Source: Lytechinus variegatus (lineage: Eukaryota > Echinodermata > Echinoidea > Temnopleuroida > Toxopneustidae). From it: 64,000 nucleotides of DNA. The notes beneath the pieces are model-generated. The model ran no database searches, had not been told where the DNA came from, and saw only the letters and a list, made by a program, of their open reading frames with translations. Shown in pieces: positions 1 through 12,404 of this stretch (its first letter is position 1; every line of letters starts with the position of its first letter). The stretch lies in contig NC_054743.1 of the NCBI RefSeq assembly GCF_018143015.1, positions 63,455,244 through 63,519,243 on the forward strand, given 5' to 3'. Both the position numbers and the translations under genes were made by a program.

Positions 1-196
1 AGAGATGATGAGTAGTAGAGAGACTCGACGTTTCGGACAGGTTGACTGTCCGTCTTCAGAGAATACTCTATTCTCAAATCTCCACTTTCTCGCCTATCCA
101 CTTCTTCTATCCACTGTTTCTATAACACTCCACATGGTGTACCGTAAACCACATCAGCAATTGTACATGCCACCATGCAAACCTTCAAACAACATC
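1..196 (+). mobile_element. Unclassified interspersed element, 3' part (copy 1)
   Basis: From about position 60 to 196 this matches, nearly base for base, the right half of the 262-bp insertion at 35770-36031; both copies stop at the same terminal bases (CAAACAACATC) and then diverge, which marks the right end of a mobile element. The left part differs from copy 2. Positions 1-22 are the reverse complement of a stretch at the start of copy 2, so the family carries an inverted segment. The left end is outside the window. No open frame of note. Confidence 0.6.
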
Positions 197-417
197 TGAC
201 TCAGAGTTAGGATTGTAATAGAGTTTTTGGTTAAGCATAATGTTAAGATAAGGATTAGGGTTATTTGATTTTGGAGTTAGGGTGTTAGGTTTGGCTTAAC
301 ATGCAGATTTTCCATTGGAGCTATTGTCTCCAGAGCAAATGTTATGGAACTGGCTGTACATATTTCATTCAACGTTTATGCTGAGAAACTAAATGAATTG
401 GACTGAACTCACCATTT

Positions 418-484
418 TGTAGGACTTGAAGCCATGACCTTTTGACTGAAAGACAAGAGTCGCACCACTAATCCATGATGCCCC
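418..484 (-). mobile_element. tRNA-like SINE head remnant
   Basis: Read on the minus strand it shows an A-box-like TGGATTAGTGG and, about 35 bases on, a B-box-like GGCTTCAAGTCC, the same layout as the longer SINE copies at 2735-3140, 36301 and 63648. It is directly upstream of an HGD exon and truncated, so it is a retroposon fragment and not a tRNA gene. Confidence 0.45.
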
Positions 485-538
485 ACCAGTTCCTAGCTCT
501 TAATATTCAGCTCATTTCTCCTTCCCATGTTTTCATAG

Positions 539-762
539 GGGCCAACGGACTTGCCAACCCCCGTGATTTCCTGACCCCGACAGCCTGGTTTGAGGACCGT
601 CCAAGCGATTACACCATGATCAGCAAGTTCCAGGGCAAGCTCTTCTCGGCGAGTCAGAAGCATTCTCCGTACGACGTCGCAGCGTGGCACGGTAACTACC
701 ATCCTTACAAGTACGACTTGGACAAGTTTATGGTGATCAATGCCGTTGCTTTCGATCATGCA
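539..762 (+). CDS. HGD: HGD exon (first in window)
   Basis: Acceptor TTTCATAG before 539, donor GTAAGT at 763. It begins with the last two bases of a Gly codon and ends in phase 0. It encodes [11 protein letters not shown] through [10 protein letters not shown], the end of the N-terminal cupin part of HGD. Confidence 0.93.
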
Positions 763-3700
763 GTAAGTATGATTGTTTTTTTTTTAATGATAATGATTAT
801 TTATTATTATTATTTTGGGATTCCTGCAGCATTGTTTTCCATTTTGATTAACTGAACAAAGTGTTCATGAAATATTGTTTTCATAATTTGCTTGAATTCA
901 ACTGGGCCATGTTGCATAACTTATGGTGTCTCCAAAAATTTGAACACTACATACAACAATACAAAAAGAGAAGATGAACTACATTGGAACCCAAAAATCC
1001 CTAACTTGGCCATCATAAGATAAAATGAAATTATATTTCGTATGAAAGAAGACAGTATACCCTTTGTTTGCTCATAGTTGCAATTTGTGATCACTCATGC
1101 TTGCATGTTTACTAATTATAATATGCAATAATGATTATTTTCAGACATTGCTGTGATCATTGAAACATAGCACACAATGCTTTCGTGATCATGACTGTAT
1201 TTCCTATTTTTCTGAGAGATGAGTTGAAATGCTTTCATTTGATATGCAATTTTTGAGTATTTCTATTGGTATTACATGTTTTGCAAATGATTGCAGACGA
1301 ACCATATCCGACTGCTGTTGATCTAGTTCATGAAACGTGGACATGAGGGTAATCAAGTTGTCACTGATCGTCTTGCACAAGTCTTAGGTCACATGATGAA
1401 GGTCAAAGGTTATTTTTGTGTTAGTTTGACGATGTATTGTAACTTTAATCGTATGTTGTGAATGGAAAAATGAATAATTCATCTCATTCTCTAGGATCCG
1501 TCAATCTTCACAGTCCTAACCTGCCAATCCAACAGACCCGGTACTGCCATTGCTGACTTTGTCATCTTCCCACCTCGTTGGTCTGTTCAAGAGCATACCT
1601 TCAGACCACCATACTACCACAGTGAGTATATATATATTCCAGCATTGAAAATGGATGGGAGCGACAAGCGATTCCACTCTCGTGTGCTTTTGAATCGCTC
1701 TTGCATCTGCCTAAAACTGCCAAGTATGTAGTGACTCCCAACATGAAAATTGCACCGGTACTCGCCCATCCAGTCTCCCATCTACGCCTGCATAGTAGCC
1801 AGACAGCCAGGCCATTGCAGCTGCAGTTTTTATTTCCATGCGTTGTCACTTTCTGACGTGTAACTGAGTGGAATTTTTAGAATCACGGGAGTGGCGTTCC
1901 AGAAGATGCGCAGCACCTGTCTTGCCGTAACTTTGATAGTGAGACAAGCAGGACAAACTGCAATGTTAACCCATGCATTGAATCATGAGAAAAAAAAAGA
2001 ATGGCTCTCAAAAATGAAAATGACTCAGATGGTAAAATGAAAAATGGCTCTCAAATTTTTTTCAAAATGGCTCCCTAAAAATAAAAAGTAATTTTAACAC
2101 TGATATATTCTCCATTTTCATACACCCCTTTGTCTATTTCTTCTCCTATTTTTGTTGGCTCTTATTCTGTTCGGAGGATAGGGGTGGAGAAGGGCGCCTT
2201 GATCTAAAGGATATATATATATTTTTTTTTTTATTGAATAAAAGGGGCATTACAGAGTTACATAGGATTGACTTTTTGATGATCTTGTTTTTTTCTCTTT
2301 CCCTTCCTCCTCTTCCTTCTCTCTCATTCTTGTTCTTCTTTCCCCTCCTTCTTCTCTCGTTCTTCTCTCTCCTCCTTTCTCATCTATCCCCCCATTTTCC
2401 CTCTTTTTCATTTTTCTTTTCATTGTATTTTCAACAAAATTTTGAATGGTTTTTACAATATCTTTATGGTGTTTTCTTTCTATCCCCCATAGGAAACTGC
2501 ATGAGTGAATTCATGGGTCTTATCAAAGGAAAATATGAAGCAAAGGTAAGATCATGCATAATAACACCCAATAACAGTTTTTTTTTTCTTAAACATGTAT
2601 GTTCATGTCTGTCACTTGAGAATAATGATGGTAATAGGTCCATTTATAAAATAATGATAATGATAATAGGCATTTATATATCGCCATCTATCTAGAAATA
2701 TTCTATTCTGAGGTGCATTGTCATTGTTATTATAACCCCAGCTTTAGCTCGGGCTGCCTCTCAGTGCTCATGCATTCAAGGAATTAATCCCGCAGAAGAC
2801 CTATTCACCTCACCTGGGTCGAGAGTAGCACAATGTGGATAAATTTCTTGCTGAAGGAAATAACGCCATGGCTTGGATTCGAACCCACTCTGTTTTAAAG
2901 TCAGAAGACTTAATACTTGGTATCATATAATTGCTACAGCTGTAGATGAGCTGCCGTAAAGGCGAAAAGCAGTCAAGGAATAAATCCTACTGGGTTCCCA
3001 TTCAATTCACCTGGGTTGTGTGCAGCCAATAAATTTCTTGCTGAAAAAAAGTAACTTCTTAAGTAAGATTTGAACCCATGACTCTCTGATTAAAAGGCAA
3101 GAGTAACACCCACTACACCAGGACACTCTCACACCACATGATGAATCATTTGCTGTAAAGGCGTCCGCACACCTTACGATTGGTCTGCTACTCAATTTTG
3201 GAATAAAACATAGTAGAATTTGATGCTAATATTGAGACTTGGAATATCTTACTGTGTAATGTTCAAAATCATCGTACGAATACCTATGTTCAAATCTGTG
3301 ACTATGCTATCATCCTTCTTTTAGAATAAAAGCAAATTTGATATCTAGTCGTAATGACGTCAAAGCAGTCATACAATTGGTTACAATTTTAAACTAATTT
3401 GGCCTTTACTCCAAAATAAAGGCTTGCAATCTTTCAAAATGGTTATATTAGTATTCCTTCAATGATCGATTTTAACCTCAAAGAAAATGATATGTTCCAT
3501 TCACATTTTCAGAAAATGAGCAAAATGCGATTTGTTCCGAAATCGGATCGCGAACAGTCGTAAAGTGTGCTTTGGCCTTTAAACATACGCAAATACATTT
3601 ACATGTATTTCTGTTTATTAAAAGGGAATTCAGTGGTTCCCAAAGTGCGCACCACTTGTGTGGTACCTGTACATCAAAATGGTGCATGGAAGTCACTTTG

Positions 3701-6700
3701 GAGGATAAGAAACTTAATCTTCTAATTTTTCAATAAATTGTTTTATTTTGTATTCATGTTTATGTTAGTAATAGGCCCAAAATCACAAAGGTGGTTTTGA
3801 AAACCCACAGTTAAGTCCATGGTTTATGCAGATTTCCTGTATAAATTACGCTTAATTTAGCGCGTATCTGGTGCGTGTATAAAGATGTCCAATGCTGATG
3901 CGCGCATTTGTCACAGTGCGTCAAATTGAAGCAGGTTACCATGGTTATATACGCTATTTTATTCATAAGTCCATTGTTTTTATTCATGAGTCCACTCTTC
4001 AAACAGTGGACTCATGAATAAAATAGCGTATCTAACCATGGTAACAGGCGTCAATTTGGAGCACTGTGACAAATGCACGCATCAGCATTGGACATGCTTT
4101 CTACACGCGCCCGATATGCGCTAAATTAAGCGTAATTTACCGTATACAGGAAATCTGCATAAACCATCAACTCGATCGTGGGTTTTCAAACCCACCTTTG
4201 TGAATTCTGGCCATAGAGTTTGGGACCTGCTAAAAGGCCTTGGGTGATCTTATTCAGGTTTCTCTGTAGCATTTGAGTGTTTTCTATTGATTTTTTTTAT
4301 TTGTTGTTTGTGTGTGTGTAGGAGGAAGGATTTCAACCCGGCGGTGCTTCCCTTCATAGTATGATGACACCCCACGGTCCAGATGCTACGTGCTTTGAAA
4401 ACGCTTCCAACGCACCTCTCAAAGCTGAACGAATTGCCGACGGGACGATGGTGAGTACAGGATACCTTTTGATATAAAGACGTGTTATAATGGAAAATGC
4501 ACAATTTCTATAGCAAGTTCAGTATCAGCCAGTCAAATTGCTTGATTTCAGTAGCTTAAAACTGATATTGCAAATTTGTTATAAGAGTTTGTTATGAATT
4601 GGAACCCAGAGTGAACAAAGATTCCAGCTCTAGAAAACGATCTCAAGATGAGTTGGAACTAGGGCCGAGTCAAAACGTTTAAATGCCATTCAGACAATTG
4701 TAAAAAGTTTTCCTATTTTGACAACAGTTTGACTGGGAGACAAAAAAAAAATCCCTTTCCATAAAAAGTGCAGAAATTTAACATTTGACACCTTCGCATC
4801 CACAGGCCTGCCAACTTCTCCGGGTTTTCCGGAGTTTCTCCGTTTTTCAGAATTTATTGCGGCCCAAAAGCGGAGAACTCCGTTTTCTTTGTATTTCAGA
4901 TGATTTTGTTTTTTCATTGGGAAATGACGCACTTTCCGTCTGCATCTGCCTACGGCTCTCTTTCTCTCTCTCTGAGTCCTCTCAATGTTACATTTACGTA
5001 CGTACGTTAATTAAACGCATGCACTACGCGCGCGTACGTGGAGTTCAGAGTTCAATGGATAAGAACGCGTGATGGGCCTGTGCTCCGTGTGTGCATATAC
5101 GAAGCGCAACAAGCCACGGCCAGCGCGCTATTTATCCGACAGCGATCGTGTGTATTGACATTGGACAGTTCGCCCGCGATCGCGAGGATTCATAGCGCGT
5201 GTAGTGCGAATGTAACTCTATGCATACGGTACGGTACGATGCAGCGCAGCGCTTGCGTGCCTCCGCTACTATACTACTACCGTTCTGGAATACCGTGTGG
5301 GAAATGGATTGTTTCGCCAGCTGAGGGTTTAGAAACGGTAACATTTTAAACTAATATCTTCTCATGATATTTTTATATGTGCTTTGTACTTAGTGAGCTA
5401 AATGCTTTGGATTTTACAAGTCTGCCGTTTCAGTGCCGATTCTTGCAAACTTTTAGACCCCTGCTGTATTTTTTTTAGTCTGTGAACTGTCATGACTGTG
5501 TCATGATCCAGGAATGATGCCAAAAGCAAAAGGGCACACTCAAAAGTTTCGCGACGTTTACAAAGATATGGACAAACTTGAACAAGAATTTAATCTTTAT
5601 CAAATAGATCAAGATGTTGATGAAATTGTTGCAAGTTCAAATACAGACAGAATCGATGAGAAATGGCACAAGATAGGAGCTATTAAGGATATCACAAGGC
5701 ACACAGAGAAGTACTCCCTCCTATGCAAAACAATGAAAGCAGTTCTGCTAATTTTTCATAGCAACAGTGACTGTGAAAGAGTATTTTCCATCGTGGTAAA
5801 GAACAAAACTAAGCAGAGAGCAAGCCTGAGCACAAGAACATTAAGTTCTCTGATGGTACATGAATTGGCTATGGAGAGTAGAAAGAAACTATGCCATGCT
5901 TGTACTTACTCAAGAGAGGTAATACATGGTGCCAAAAAAGCCACTATGAAAGGCTCCAGAGAAAGGACAAGGCATAAAAAGCTCAAGAAGGTCTCCAGAA
6001 GGCCTGTTTTTAAGGTGAAATTTCCTAAATGTCCTCCAGCTTCAAGGGGGCTCCTCCCCCTTGCACCCCGCCGGGGCCTTGCCCCTGGACCCAACAAGGG
6101 GCCCTAAGGCGGGCCCCTTGACCCCCGCCGTTGGGAATTCAGCTTTCCGCGCGATTCGTGGACTCCTTTTTTCCATTTTCAAATGTTGGCAGGTCTGCAT
6201 CCATGAAATGCCCATCTATATTCCATATTTCCTTGAAAGCATGTTGATTTAGTTGGGGACTAAAGAAAATGAAGACTATTCCCCTCTTTCTTGACTCTGA
6301 AAGATTGATTTCCGTCACATTAGGTGAGCTAACATCAGTGTCTACATGTGGGACTTGAATGCCATGTTCTGGCAAAGCAAATTAAAAGATTACAAGTACT
6401 TCGGCTGGTCCTTCTCCCAGTCGATGCATTGGTAAAGGAGGAGCCCAGCTCATTATCCATGTCAACAGCTATAAAACAATGTCATAGCAACATGCAACAT
6501 CCCGAGCAGTAATAAAAGCACACTCAAAATATTTCAGTTTCTGTATAAAAAAAAGTGCAGGCTAATTTTAATTCATTCTCTACAGTATTTCTGTATTTTT
6601 ATATTAAGACCAGCTAATTATAACATGCAGTAAATTACAGACCACTCACAGTGATATTTACATGTACTTCACTCCTAACCCCCCCCCCCTTCCCATCATT

Positions 6701-7622
6701 ATATTAAAAATGTGAGAAAAATCATTAGATTTACTTACTTAGTACATGATATTACAACTGAAAAGTGAGTTGCAACTTGCAAGGAGTTTTCTCCAAGATG
6801 TTGGTAGTGCATCCTACAAGTAGCTTTCCCCAAACCTTCACAGCATGGGTCTTGCAGGTACATATACTTGAATGAAACTGACCCACCCATATTCAATCAG
6901 GCCTTACATGCATGCACTCTTTAGTAAAGCCCTGTGCCTGTTGAACCTGACTTGCATAGTTTCCTATCCAAGACGTGCACCCATTGAAATTCTTGTCCCT
7001 ATTCAATAATGTCCTTGGTTTCAATATGTTCCAACTGGAGTAAATGAAGTATGTCCCTATTTCAATAGCTTCCACCTGGACTAAATCAAGTATGTCCCAT
7101 ATTCAGTTGTTTTCATTGTGACTAATTTCTATTGACATTGTATTTAGAACTTTCTTATTTTACATCCAATTTTGAAAGAATTTTCAGTGTCAAACATTTG
7201 TTTGATTTTTCCTTGTTTAGTCAAAGCAAATCTTTGCGGGGGGTGAAGGAAACTTTACCATTTTAACTGTCTAAAGAAAAAAAAAATTGAAAGTCTTGTT
7301 AGATTTCTCCCCAGGGAGTGTAGAAGGTGCGTGGAAATTGTATAGGGGTATGGGGACAAGCCACGCCAAGTGCGGCAACAGGTAATTTATTTAATGATTA
7401 CAGATGTTGCTATATAAGAGTGGAGCATCATTATGGTATATATTTCAGACCGTTTGTATCTACATCTTTTACCTCCAGGCATTCATGTTTGAGACGAGTC
7501 TAAGTTTAGCCCTGACTGAATGGGGAGACAAAACTTGTCAGAAGGTAGATCCAAGCTACTACGAATGCTGGCAACCACTTCAGAAACGTTTCAAATCGGA
7601 AGACGGCCAAGCGATGGCGTGA
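539..7622 (+). CDS. HGD: Homogentisate 1,2-dioxygenase, 3' five exons (5' partial)
   Basis: Five exons, 539-762, 1495-1621, 2493-2545, 4322-4450 and 7479-7622 (stop TGA), join in phase to about 225 residues, the C-terminal half of the roughly 445-residue enzyme. HGD opens the ring of homogentisate to maleylacetoacetate in tyrosine and phenylalanine breakdown, in the cytosol, with a non-haem iron. Seen: [11 protein letters not shown] at the start, [13 protein letters not shown] across the first junction, [14 protein letters not shown] and MTPHGPDA. The latter two carry the His, Glu and His that bind iron in the human enzyme (His335, Glu341, His371). All four introns have GT-AG ends. The 5' exons lie before the window. 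Introns carry SINE pieces, a MITE (3774-4212) and a hAT element (4804-6196) with no damage to exons. Convergent with MRPS9. Confidence 0.95.
1495..1621 (+). CDS. HGD: HGD exon (second in window)
   Basis: Acceptor CTCTAG, donor GTGAGT at 1622. It encodes DPSIFTVLT through RPPYYH and ends one base into the Arg codon. It contains the first iron-binding His (PPYYH) and the FVIFPPRW core motif. Confidence 0.93.
2493..2545 (+). CDS. HGD: HGD exon (third in window, 53 nt)
   Basis: A short exon after a pyrimidine-rich tract (2280-2490) ending in CCCCCATAG; donor GTAAGA at 2546. It encodes [18 protein letters not shown], with the Glu iron ligand. The open frame that spans 2234-2695 is mostly intron and is not itself a gene. 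Confidence 0.92.
2735..2912 (-). mobile_element. tRNA-derived SINE, 5' truncated
   Basis: On the minus strand it contains a B-box GGTTCGAATCC followed by a body (CAGCAAGAAATTTATCCACA, then CACCCAGGTGAGG-like text) that matches the fuller SINE at 36301-36572. The A box is missing or degraded. Lies in an HGD intron. Confidence 0.6.
2950..3140 (-). mobile_element. tRNA-derived SINE with A and B boxes
   Basis: Minus strand: TGGTGTAGTGG (A box) then GGGTTCAAATC (B box), then the same body as the neighbouring SINE at 2735-2912 and the one at 36301. Two copies in the same orientation sit back to back in this HGD intron. Confidence 0.6.
3774..4212. mobile_element. Foldback MITE with Harbinger-like ends
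   Basis: A 439-bp near-complete inverted repeat: the left arm (3774-3985) pairs with the right arm (4000-4212) around a short loop containing GTCCACT. Ends are GGCCCAAAATCACAAAGGTGG and its complement GGCCAGAATTCACAAAGGTGG. A 3-bp duplication ATA flanks it (3771-3773, 4213-4215). The terminal sequence matches that of the PIF/Harbinger element at 16757-25037, so it is probably mobilised by a related transposase. Lies in an HGD intron. Confidence 0.75.
4322..4450 (+). CDS. HGD: HGD exon (fourth in window)
   Basis: Acceptor GTGTGTAG, donor GTGAGT at 4451, phase 0 at both ends. It encodes [20 protein letters not shown] through [14 protein letters not shown] holds the last iron-binding His. Confidence 0.94.
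4804..6196 (+). mobile_element. hAT DNA transposon, internally deleted
   Basis: Termini are AGGCCTGCCAAC at 4804 and its near-complement ending at 6196 (AGACCTGCCAAC read inward). The flanks are GCATCCAC (4796-4803) and GCATCCAT (6197-6204), an 8-bp target duplication with one mismatch, as hAT elements make. It is about 1.39 kb, far shorter than an autonomous element, and keeps only the C-terminal part of a transposase (5514-6107). The left part (4975-5290) is CpG-rich. Lies in the last HGD intron. Confidence 0.8.
5514..6107 (+). pseudogene. hAT transposase C-terminal (dimerisation) fragment
   Basis: An open frame of 197 codons. Residues ~78-115 read [20 protein letters not shown] then [17 protein letters not shown], the signature of the hAT C-terminal dimerisation region. 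The catalytic core and the zinc finger are absent, so this is a remnant within a deleted element. The final ~40 residues are Pro/Gly/Arg-rich and come from a GC-rich tract (6040-6130). Confidence 0.75.
7479..7622 (+). CDS. HGD: HGD terminal coding exon
   Basis: Acceptor ACCTCCAG before 7479. It encodes [16 protein letters not shown] through [10 protein letters not shown] and the stop TGA at 7620-7622. AFMFE-SLSLA-T-WG is the conserved HGD C-terminus. The open frame reaching back to 7404 is intron read-through. Confidence 0.94.
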   Translation, partial: AFMFETSLSLALTEWGDKTCQKVDPSYYECWQPLQKRFKSEDGQAMA

Positions 7623-10149
7623 AACCGCTCAAAGTGGAAGATTCGTCAGCAATATCGATTCTGTTTCTCCATTCTTGCAGTCACATGGCAGCTTCGAGAT
7701 CATTATTTTTTTAAAGGGAAAAACTTGTGGTGGGATAATTGTGAGATTGCATTTTTTCTTTTTCATGTATCAATAGGAAAGATATCCTGTTTAAAAGTGC
7801 ATTAGCATACATCCAACCCCCCATAGCTGAAATGTTCAGGTAAAAAAATGTTTGTAGTTACAGCCATGGATGTGGTTGAGGCTGGCCTCAAGGCCACTAT
7901 TGCTGGCCTCGGTCTGAGTCACATATAAAAAGTCTATGGGAGGTGGTTTTCTCCAGCTGCCTCGTGACTCGGCCTTAGCACTCAACTTCATCCCTGGTCC
8001 CAGCCACTTGTTTCTGTGTGAAGAGCATTGGACTCTGAACAGACTAATGGGGCATTGCAACTCGTACTCCATTTCATGTTCAGTTTATTCACTTTTGCTA
8101 TTTATATAGTTGGAAATTATCTCTTATGGGAATTGGTATAGTATTATGGGAAGTCTTCCAATAACGGTCCCATTGAATGAGTTTCATGTCAGTGAGAAAA
8201 AAAAGTAATGCATGAATTCAGCAGACCGGATCAAACAAAGATTATGAAGAAAATGTTTTTTTTTCTGTTTGTTGCTCTCCTTTTAGCCCAGATTTTATTT
8301 CATGCTGCATCACACATTGGGGAGTGTTTTGTTTTAATTGATCATGTATTCTTTTTTCATTCATGGAGTGTTTGTTAAATCGAAAATATATATCATTACA
8401 CAGTTCGCATGGATGAGCTTTGTAATTGGAAAGGAATGGTCACCGGTCACTTTAAAAAATCCTAAAGGAAGTGAAAGTCGACACTGAAGTCAAGTACATG
8501 TATCATGGGAAATCATTGTATGGTTCATTTATGACCAACAATATCCAATAATATCACTTGATCAATATAATATCTCTACGTGACACAAGGCGTTGAAATC
8601 AAATTCAATTGATCTTTAATCATATGTGTTACCTACCCCATTAGCAAGTTGTGCAATATTAATTGTTTTCAAATGTAATTCATTACTACAATCATTCAGC
8701 TTTTCACACACAAGGATGCTGTTGTAAATATCCTTATTTCTTCATACAAACATAATTTAGTTCAATTGTTGTGCACCAGCTATTTGATTTGAAAGCAGAT
8801 TTGTTAAATACCCTCTCAACAACACTATCTGGCTAGCATTTGACGAGCTTTATAGTCAAGAGCAAAGGTTTCTCAGTTGGTAATTAGTGAAATTTGCATG
8901 GAAATAAATAGTTCCAGGAGGTTTTTTCATCAAGAATGCTTGATTGCTTTGAATCCAATAAATGGCTACACAGCTACAGCCAGAAAGATAATACAAAGCT
9001 AAGAGTACATTGTATATGCATATATTAGATGTGCTATATGAATGAACTTATTATTTTCATTATACTATAGTGTGAGTACAAGATTATATTTTTCAAAACT
9101 TTCATATTTAAGTCTTTGGCACCGAGTGCAGAACAAATCAGTTTCCATCATTGGATGTTTTCAAAAAATATTTTAAAAATGTTTTAGAGAGTATGATATT
9201 TATTTTTACCCGAAGGAGCAGACCCTCCCCCCCAAGCCCAACCAACTATTGATCTGTTCATTCTATGCAGAACAATCATCTAAAGCACAGGTTCGCAATT
9301 ACTTTTTTTTTCTCCAAGTTCAACATATAACCCCCCCCCCTCCCAATTCACCCAGCATTTGAATAGGGGGCCTGTTGATTGGCCCAAACTGCTTTGATAT
9401 TTGTTAATAACAGAGAGCCTGCAACTTCAACACAATTTTTGAAGAAAAAAAAAATTTCTTCATATAATTATACCTTTTTTCAGAGCACGTTAGCATGTGC
9501 CATTTTGCAAGGCATGACATGTGTGGCTAATTTAAGGACCCGTAATGTAAAAGAGTGGATTGGAAAATGTACTGAAAGTTAATTATTTGGCACAAAGTGC
9601 ACTACAAAATCAAAGCTCCTATTTTATGTTTTGAAATGTATTTTGAAGAACCGATTTTATGTTGTTTTGCTTGTTTCTGTTTTGATGAAAAGTGTATACC
9701 AGTAGGTATTGCAGAGAGTACATGTATGCCCTGAAATATTGACTACACAGAGTATTCATTCCCTGTATATGTCAAAGCAGTAGCAATCAAACTTTGTTTA
9801 TTCAGCCATTGTAAATACCACCCTTTAAAGAAGTTATCATGATTTTGCAGCATGTTTCAGTTCTTGTAGCATTCATCCATGTAACTTAAAGTCTTGGCTA
9901 ATATGGTTAAAATTGTTTTTCTATAAAACATAGTTAATTAATGTTGAACTTATTGTCATTTGCTTCATTTTCACAAAGCGTTTGTGCTCCTGCGACAGTG
10001 GTCTGAATGAAAAAAGTTCAATGAAAGAAATTCTCAATAATACATGCTTATTATATGGTATATCGTTCTTAAGAGGTTCAGTGAAAATGGTTTACTACTA
10101 GATTAGTGATACATCTTTTTCTTTCCATTTTTGTTTTGAAGTGCCAAGA

Positions 10150-10372
10150 CTTAGGGGGTGTTGCAAGAAAATATTTGCAATCAGTTGCAAATATTCTGTT
10201 GCAATTTTAAATTGATGGATCAATTTTGACTGTAGCAAGTCAGATTACACTCCTTTCAAGAAACACTTTAGCAATCAATCACATGTTTTTATTCAATTGC
10301 TAAACATGATTGATTTAGGGACCGAAAATAAGACTTGCAATTGATCGTAAGTTTCTTGCAACACCCCAATTA
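10150..10372. mobile_element. Short MITE with TIRs
   Basis: Left end GGGGGTGTTGCAAGAAA (10153 on) and right end TTTCTTGCAACACCCC (to about 10370) are inverted copies; the internal 190 bp is AT-rich and non-coding. The target duplication is not clear (TTA at the left, AATTA at the right). It lies in the probable HGD 3' UTR or flank. Confidence 0.6.
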
Positions 10373-10541
10373 TGACGATATGTGATATTCGCTATATATA
10401 GACGGTTATTATTGTAAAAATGCACTTTTTTATGAAAAGTGCTGTATTGTTGTGCATACAAGAGAATTATCTCCTGTGTGATAAAGTTGTGCTATCATGT
10501 TTTCCGCAAACAATTCAAGAGAGCATATTGTACAGTCATGG

Positions 10542-10547
10542 AATAAA
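10542..10547 (+). terminator. Candidate poly(A) signal for HGD
   Basis: AATAAA followed about 25 bases later by a GT-rich stretch (GTGTTTTGTCTCTGTG), the usual layout of a cleavage site. It would give a 2.9-kb 3' UTR; nearer AATAAA hexamers (8903, 8957) are alternatives. Confidence 0.35.
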
Positions 10548-10653
10548 ATATGTCATATAAATTCAAGTGTTTTGTCTCTGTGTATTACTGTTACTTCTGA
10601 TGTATACAATTTAAGTTGATCAGCTTATGTAAATTAGTACCTCAAAACCAATC

Positions 10654-11192
10654 AAAGGTCAAGTCCACCCCAGAAAAATATTGCTTTGAATTAGTAGATA
10701 AAAATCAAACAAGCACAACAATGACTATTTCATCCAAATCAGATGTAAAAGAAAGTTGTGAAATTTTAAAGTTATGCTTATGTTTTCACAAAATAGTTAC
10801 ATGCACAATTAGAAAGTCAATGATGTCTCTCACTATTTATGTTATTTATTGTTTGAAATATTGTATAATTCAATGTGACAATAAGGACCAACTTGACTGA
10901 ACCATGAAATGTTAAAACAGTGCTAATTCTACATGTTCATGGAGGACAATGAGAAAATTATCATATATCGTATAATAAAATAAAAATGAAAAAGTGAATG
11001 GGTGATGTCATCAGCCACCTCATTTGCATACTGACCAGGATAAGCATATAACTGTTGTGTGAAATTAAACAAAACTTCAAAATATCATCACTTTCTTATT
11101 TTACATCCCATTTTCATAAAATTTTCAGTTGCTATGCTTGTTGGATTTTTCTCTTCAATAAAATAAACATTTTGTTGGGATGGACTTGTCCT
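10654..11192. mobile_element. GGTCAAGTCC foldback element, copy 1
   Basis: Starts AAAGGTCAAGTCCACCCCAG and ends with the complement (GGATGGACTTGTCCT). The two halves are inverted copies over most of their length, including TCATCAAAATCGGATGTAAA-like text and its complement. Four more copies occur in this window (21984, 28549, 29151, 52975). No open frame of note; non-autonomous. Confidence 0.7.
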
Positions 11193-11429
11193 GTAAAATT
11201 GATTCAAACCAGTGGTCTTCATAGCACTACCTCCAGTCCTAAACTACTAAAACCTGACCTCACCCATAATGCAACATTCTGAGTGTAGTCTTGTAATAAA
11301 GGCCCACTTGAATGATAACACACCAATTCACTACTCAATACATACATACCATCTTATATGTTGCCAAGAAGCAAAACGGGTACTTCCCTCTCAAAATAAT
11401 TTTCTCTATACAAGTAAACTGAAAAGCCT

Positions 11430-11897
11430 CTAAAGCCCAGCGCACAATATACGATCCGATACATGGTTTGAAAAAAAAATTGCACTTTGCATTAAATATG
11501 AACGTTCCAAGAAGTAAACTTATTATATTTGAAGTTCGGCATAAGACTACCAATAATAAAATCAAAATTTGGCGCAAATATTCACTACTGAATGACACGC
11601 ACCGTATAAGCTAAAACAACAACAAAATTTGGCTTTGCGGCAAGCCCTGTGGACGGAGTAAAGTGCAAATCGGCTTCAAGTCGCAGTAGATGATGACGTC
11701 ATTAGGATTTGGAATTGAATTCGATTTTATTCCTACAGGGAGGCTTGAACTAGATTGAATTTTGATTTCAGTAGTCCAACCACTTTTATGAACTGTGATC
11801 GCGAAGATCGTATTGGTTGTAATTTTCATATAAAAGTTTATTACAATTTCTTTGAAATTTAGATCGCAACGAGACGTATAGTGTGCGCTGGGCTTTA
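11430..11897. mobile_element. MITE with CTAAAGCCCAGCGCACA ends
   Basis: Left end CTAAAGCCCAGCGCACAATA and right end TAGTGTGCGCTGGGCTTTAG are inverted copies about 468 bp apart; TACGATC just inside the left end has a GATC-containing counterpart at the right. Internal sequence shows no coding. Target duplication not resolved. Lies between the convergent 3' ends of HGD and MRPS9. Confidence 0.65.
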
Positions 11898-12404
11898 GGG
11901 TGTATTTTACGACTAGCTATTTATAACCCAACGTCAATGAAAGACCACAGGCAATATTGGTCAGTTTACCACGCCCCCCCCCTTATACATTTTGTAAAAC
12001 AGTATGCAAGAAGACAAAATGGCAGGAATCATTTTTCTCAGTCATATACATTTTAATTAATACCATACACATTGTCATGGGGCCCGATTTCATAAAACTC
12101 AATAATTAAACTTTGCCATCAAAGCTTACTATCAGGGTAACATCATTCATCTGGGGGCCTGTTGCAAAAAGCTCCAATCACTCACAACCCCAATAATCAA
12201 ACATAACTACTCCTTAAACCATTCAGAAGTGCTTATTTGACTTTTTTGAGTTGTTGTTAAATGCAACTTTCTATGAGGGGGCCCCCAAATGACCAAGTTT
12301 AAAAGTGACTTTAACAGGAATTTGCGAAGAAACTTGGAAGATCATTCTCAGTTACATTGAATCAAATGCTACAATGTTTTTTTTTCTTTTAAAAAATTAT
12401 CGCA

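Larger units (their letters stand above)
7623..10560 (+). other. HGD 3' untranslated and flanking DNA, no further gene
   Basis: No conserved coding sequence seen. AT-rich, with homopolymer C and A runs near 9220-9360. AATAAA hexamers occur near 8903 and 8957 and at 10542; which one ends the HGD transcript cannot be decided from sequence alone. Confidence 0.5.

Noticed and set aside
1295..1460. Frame in an HGD intron starting [11 protein letters not shown]
   Set aside because: No recognised family and no in-phase splice partners with HGD; left unannotated.
2234..2695. 153-codon plus-strand frame
   Set aside because: Only 2493-2545 is coding (an HGD exon); the rest is pyrimidine tract and intron.
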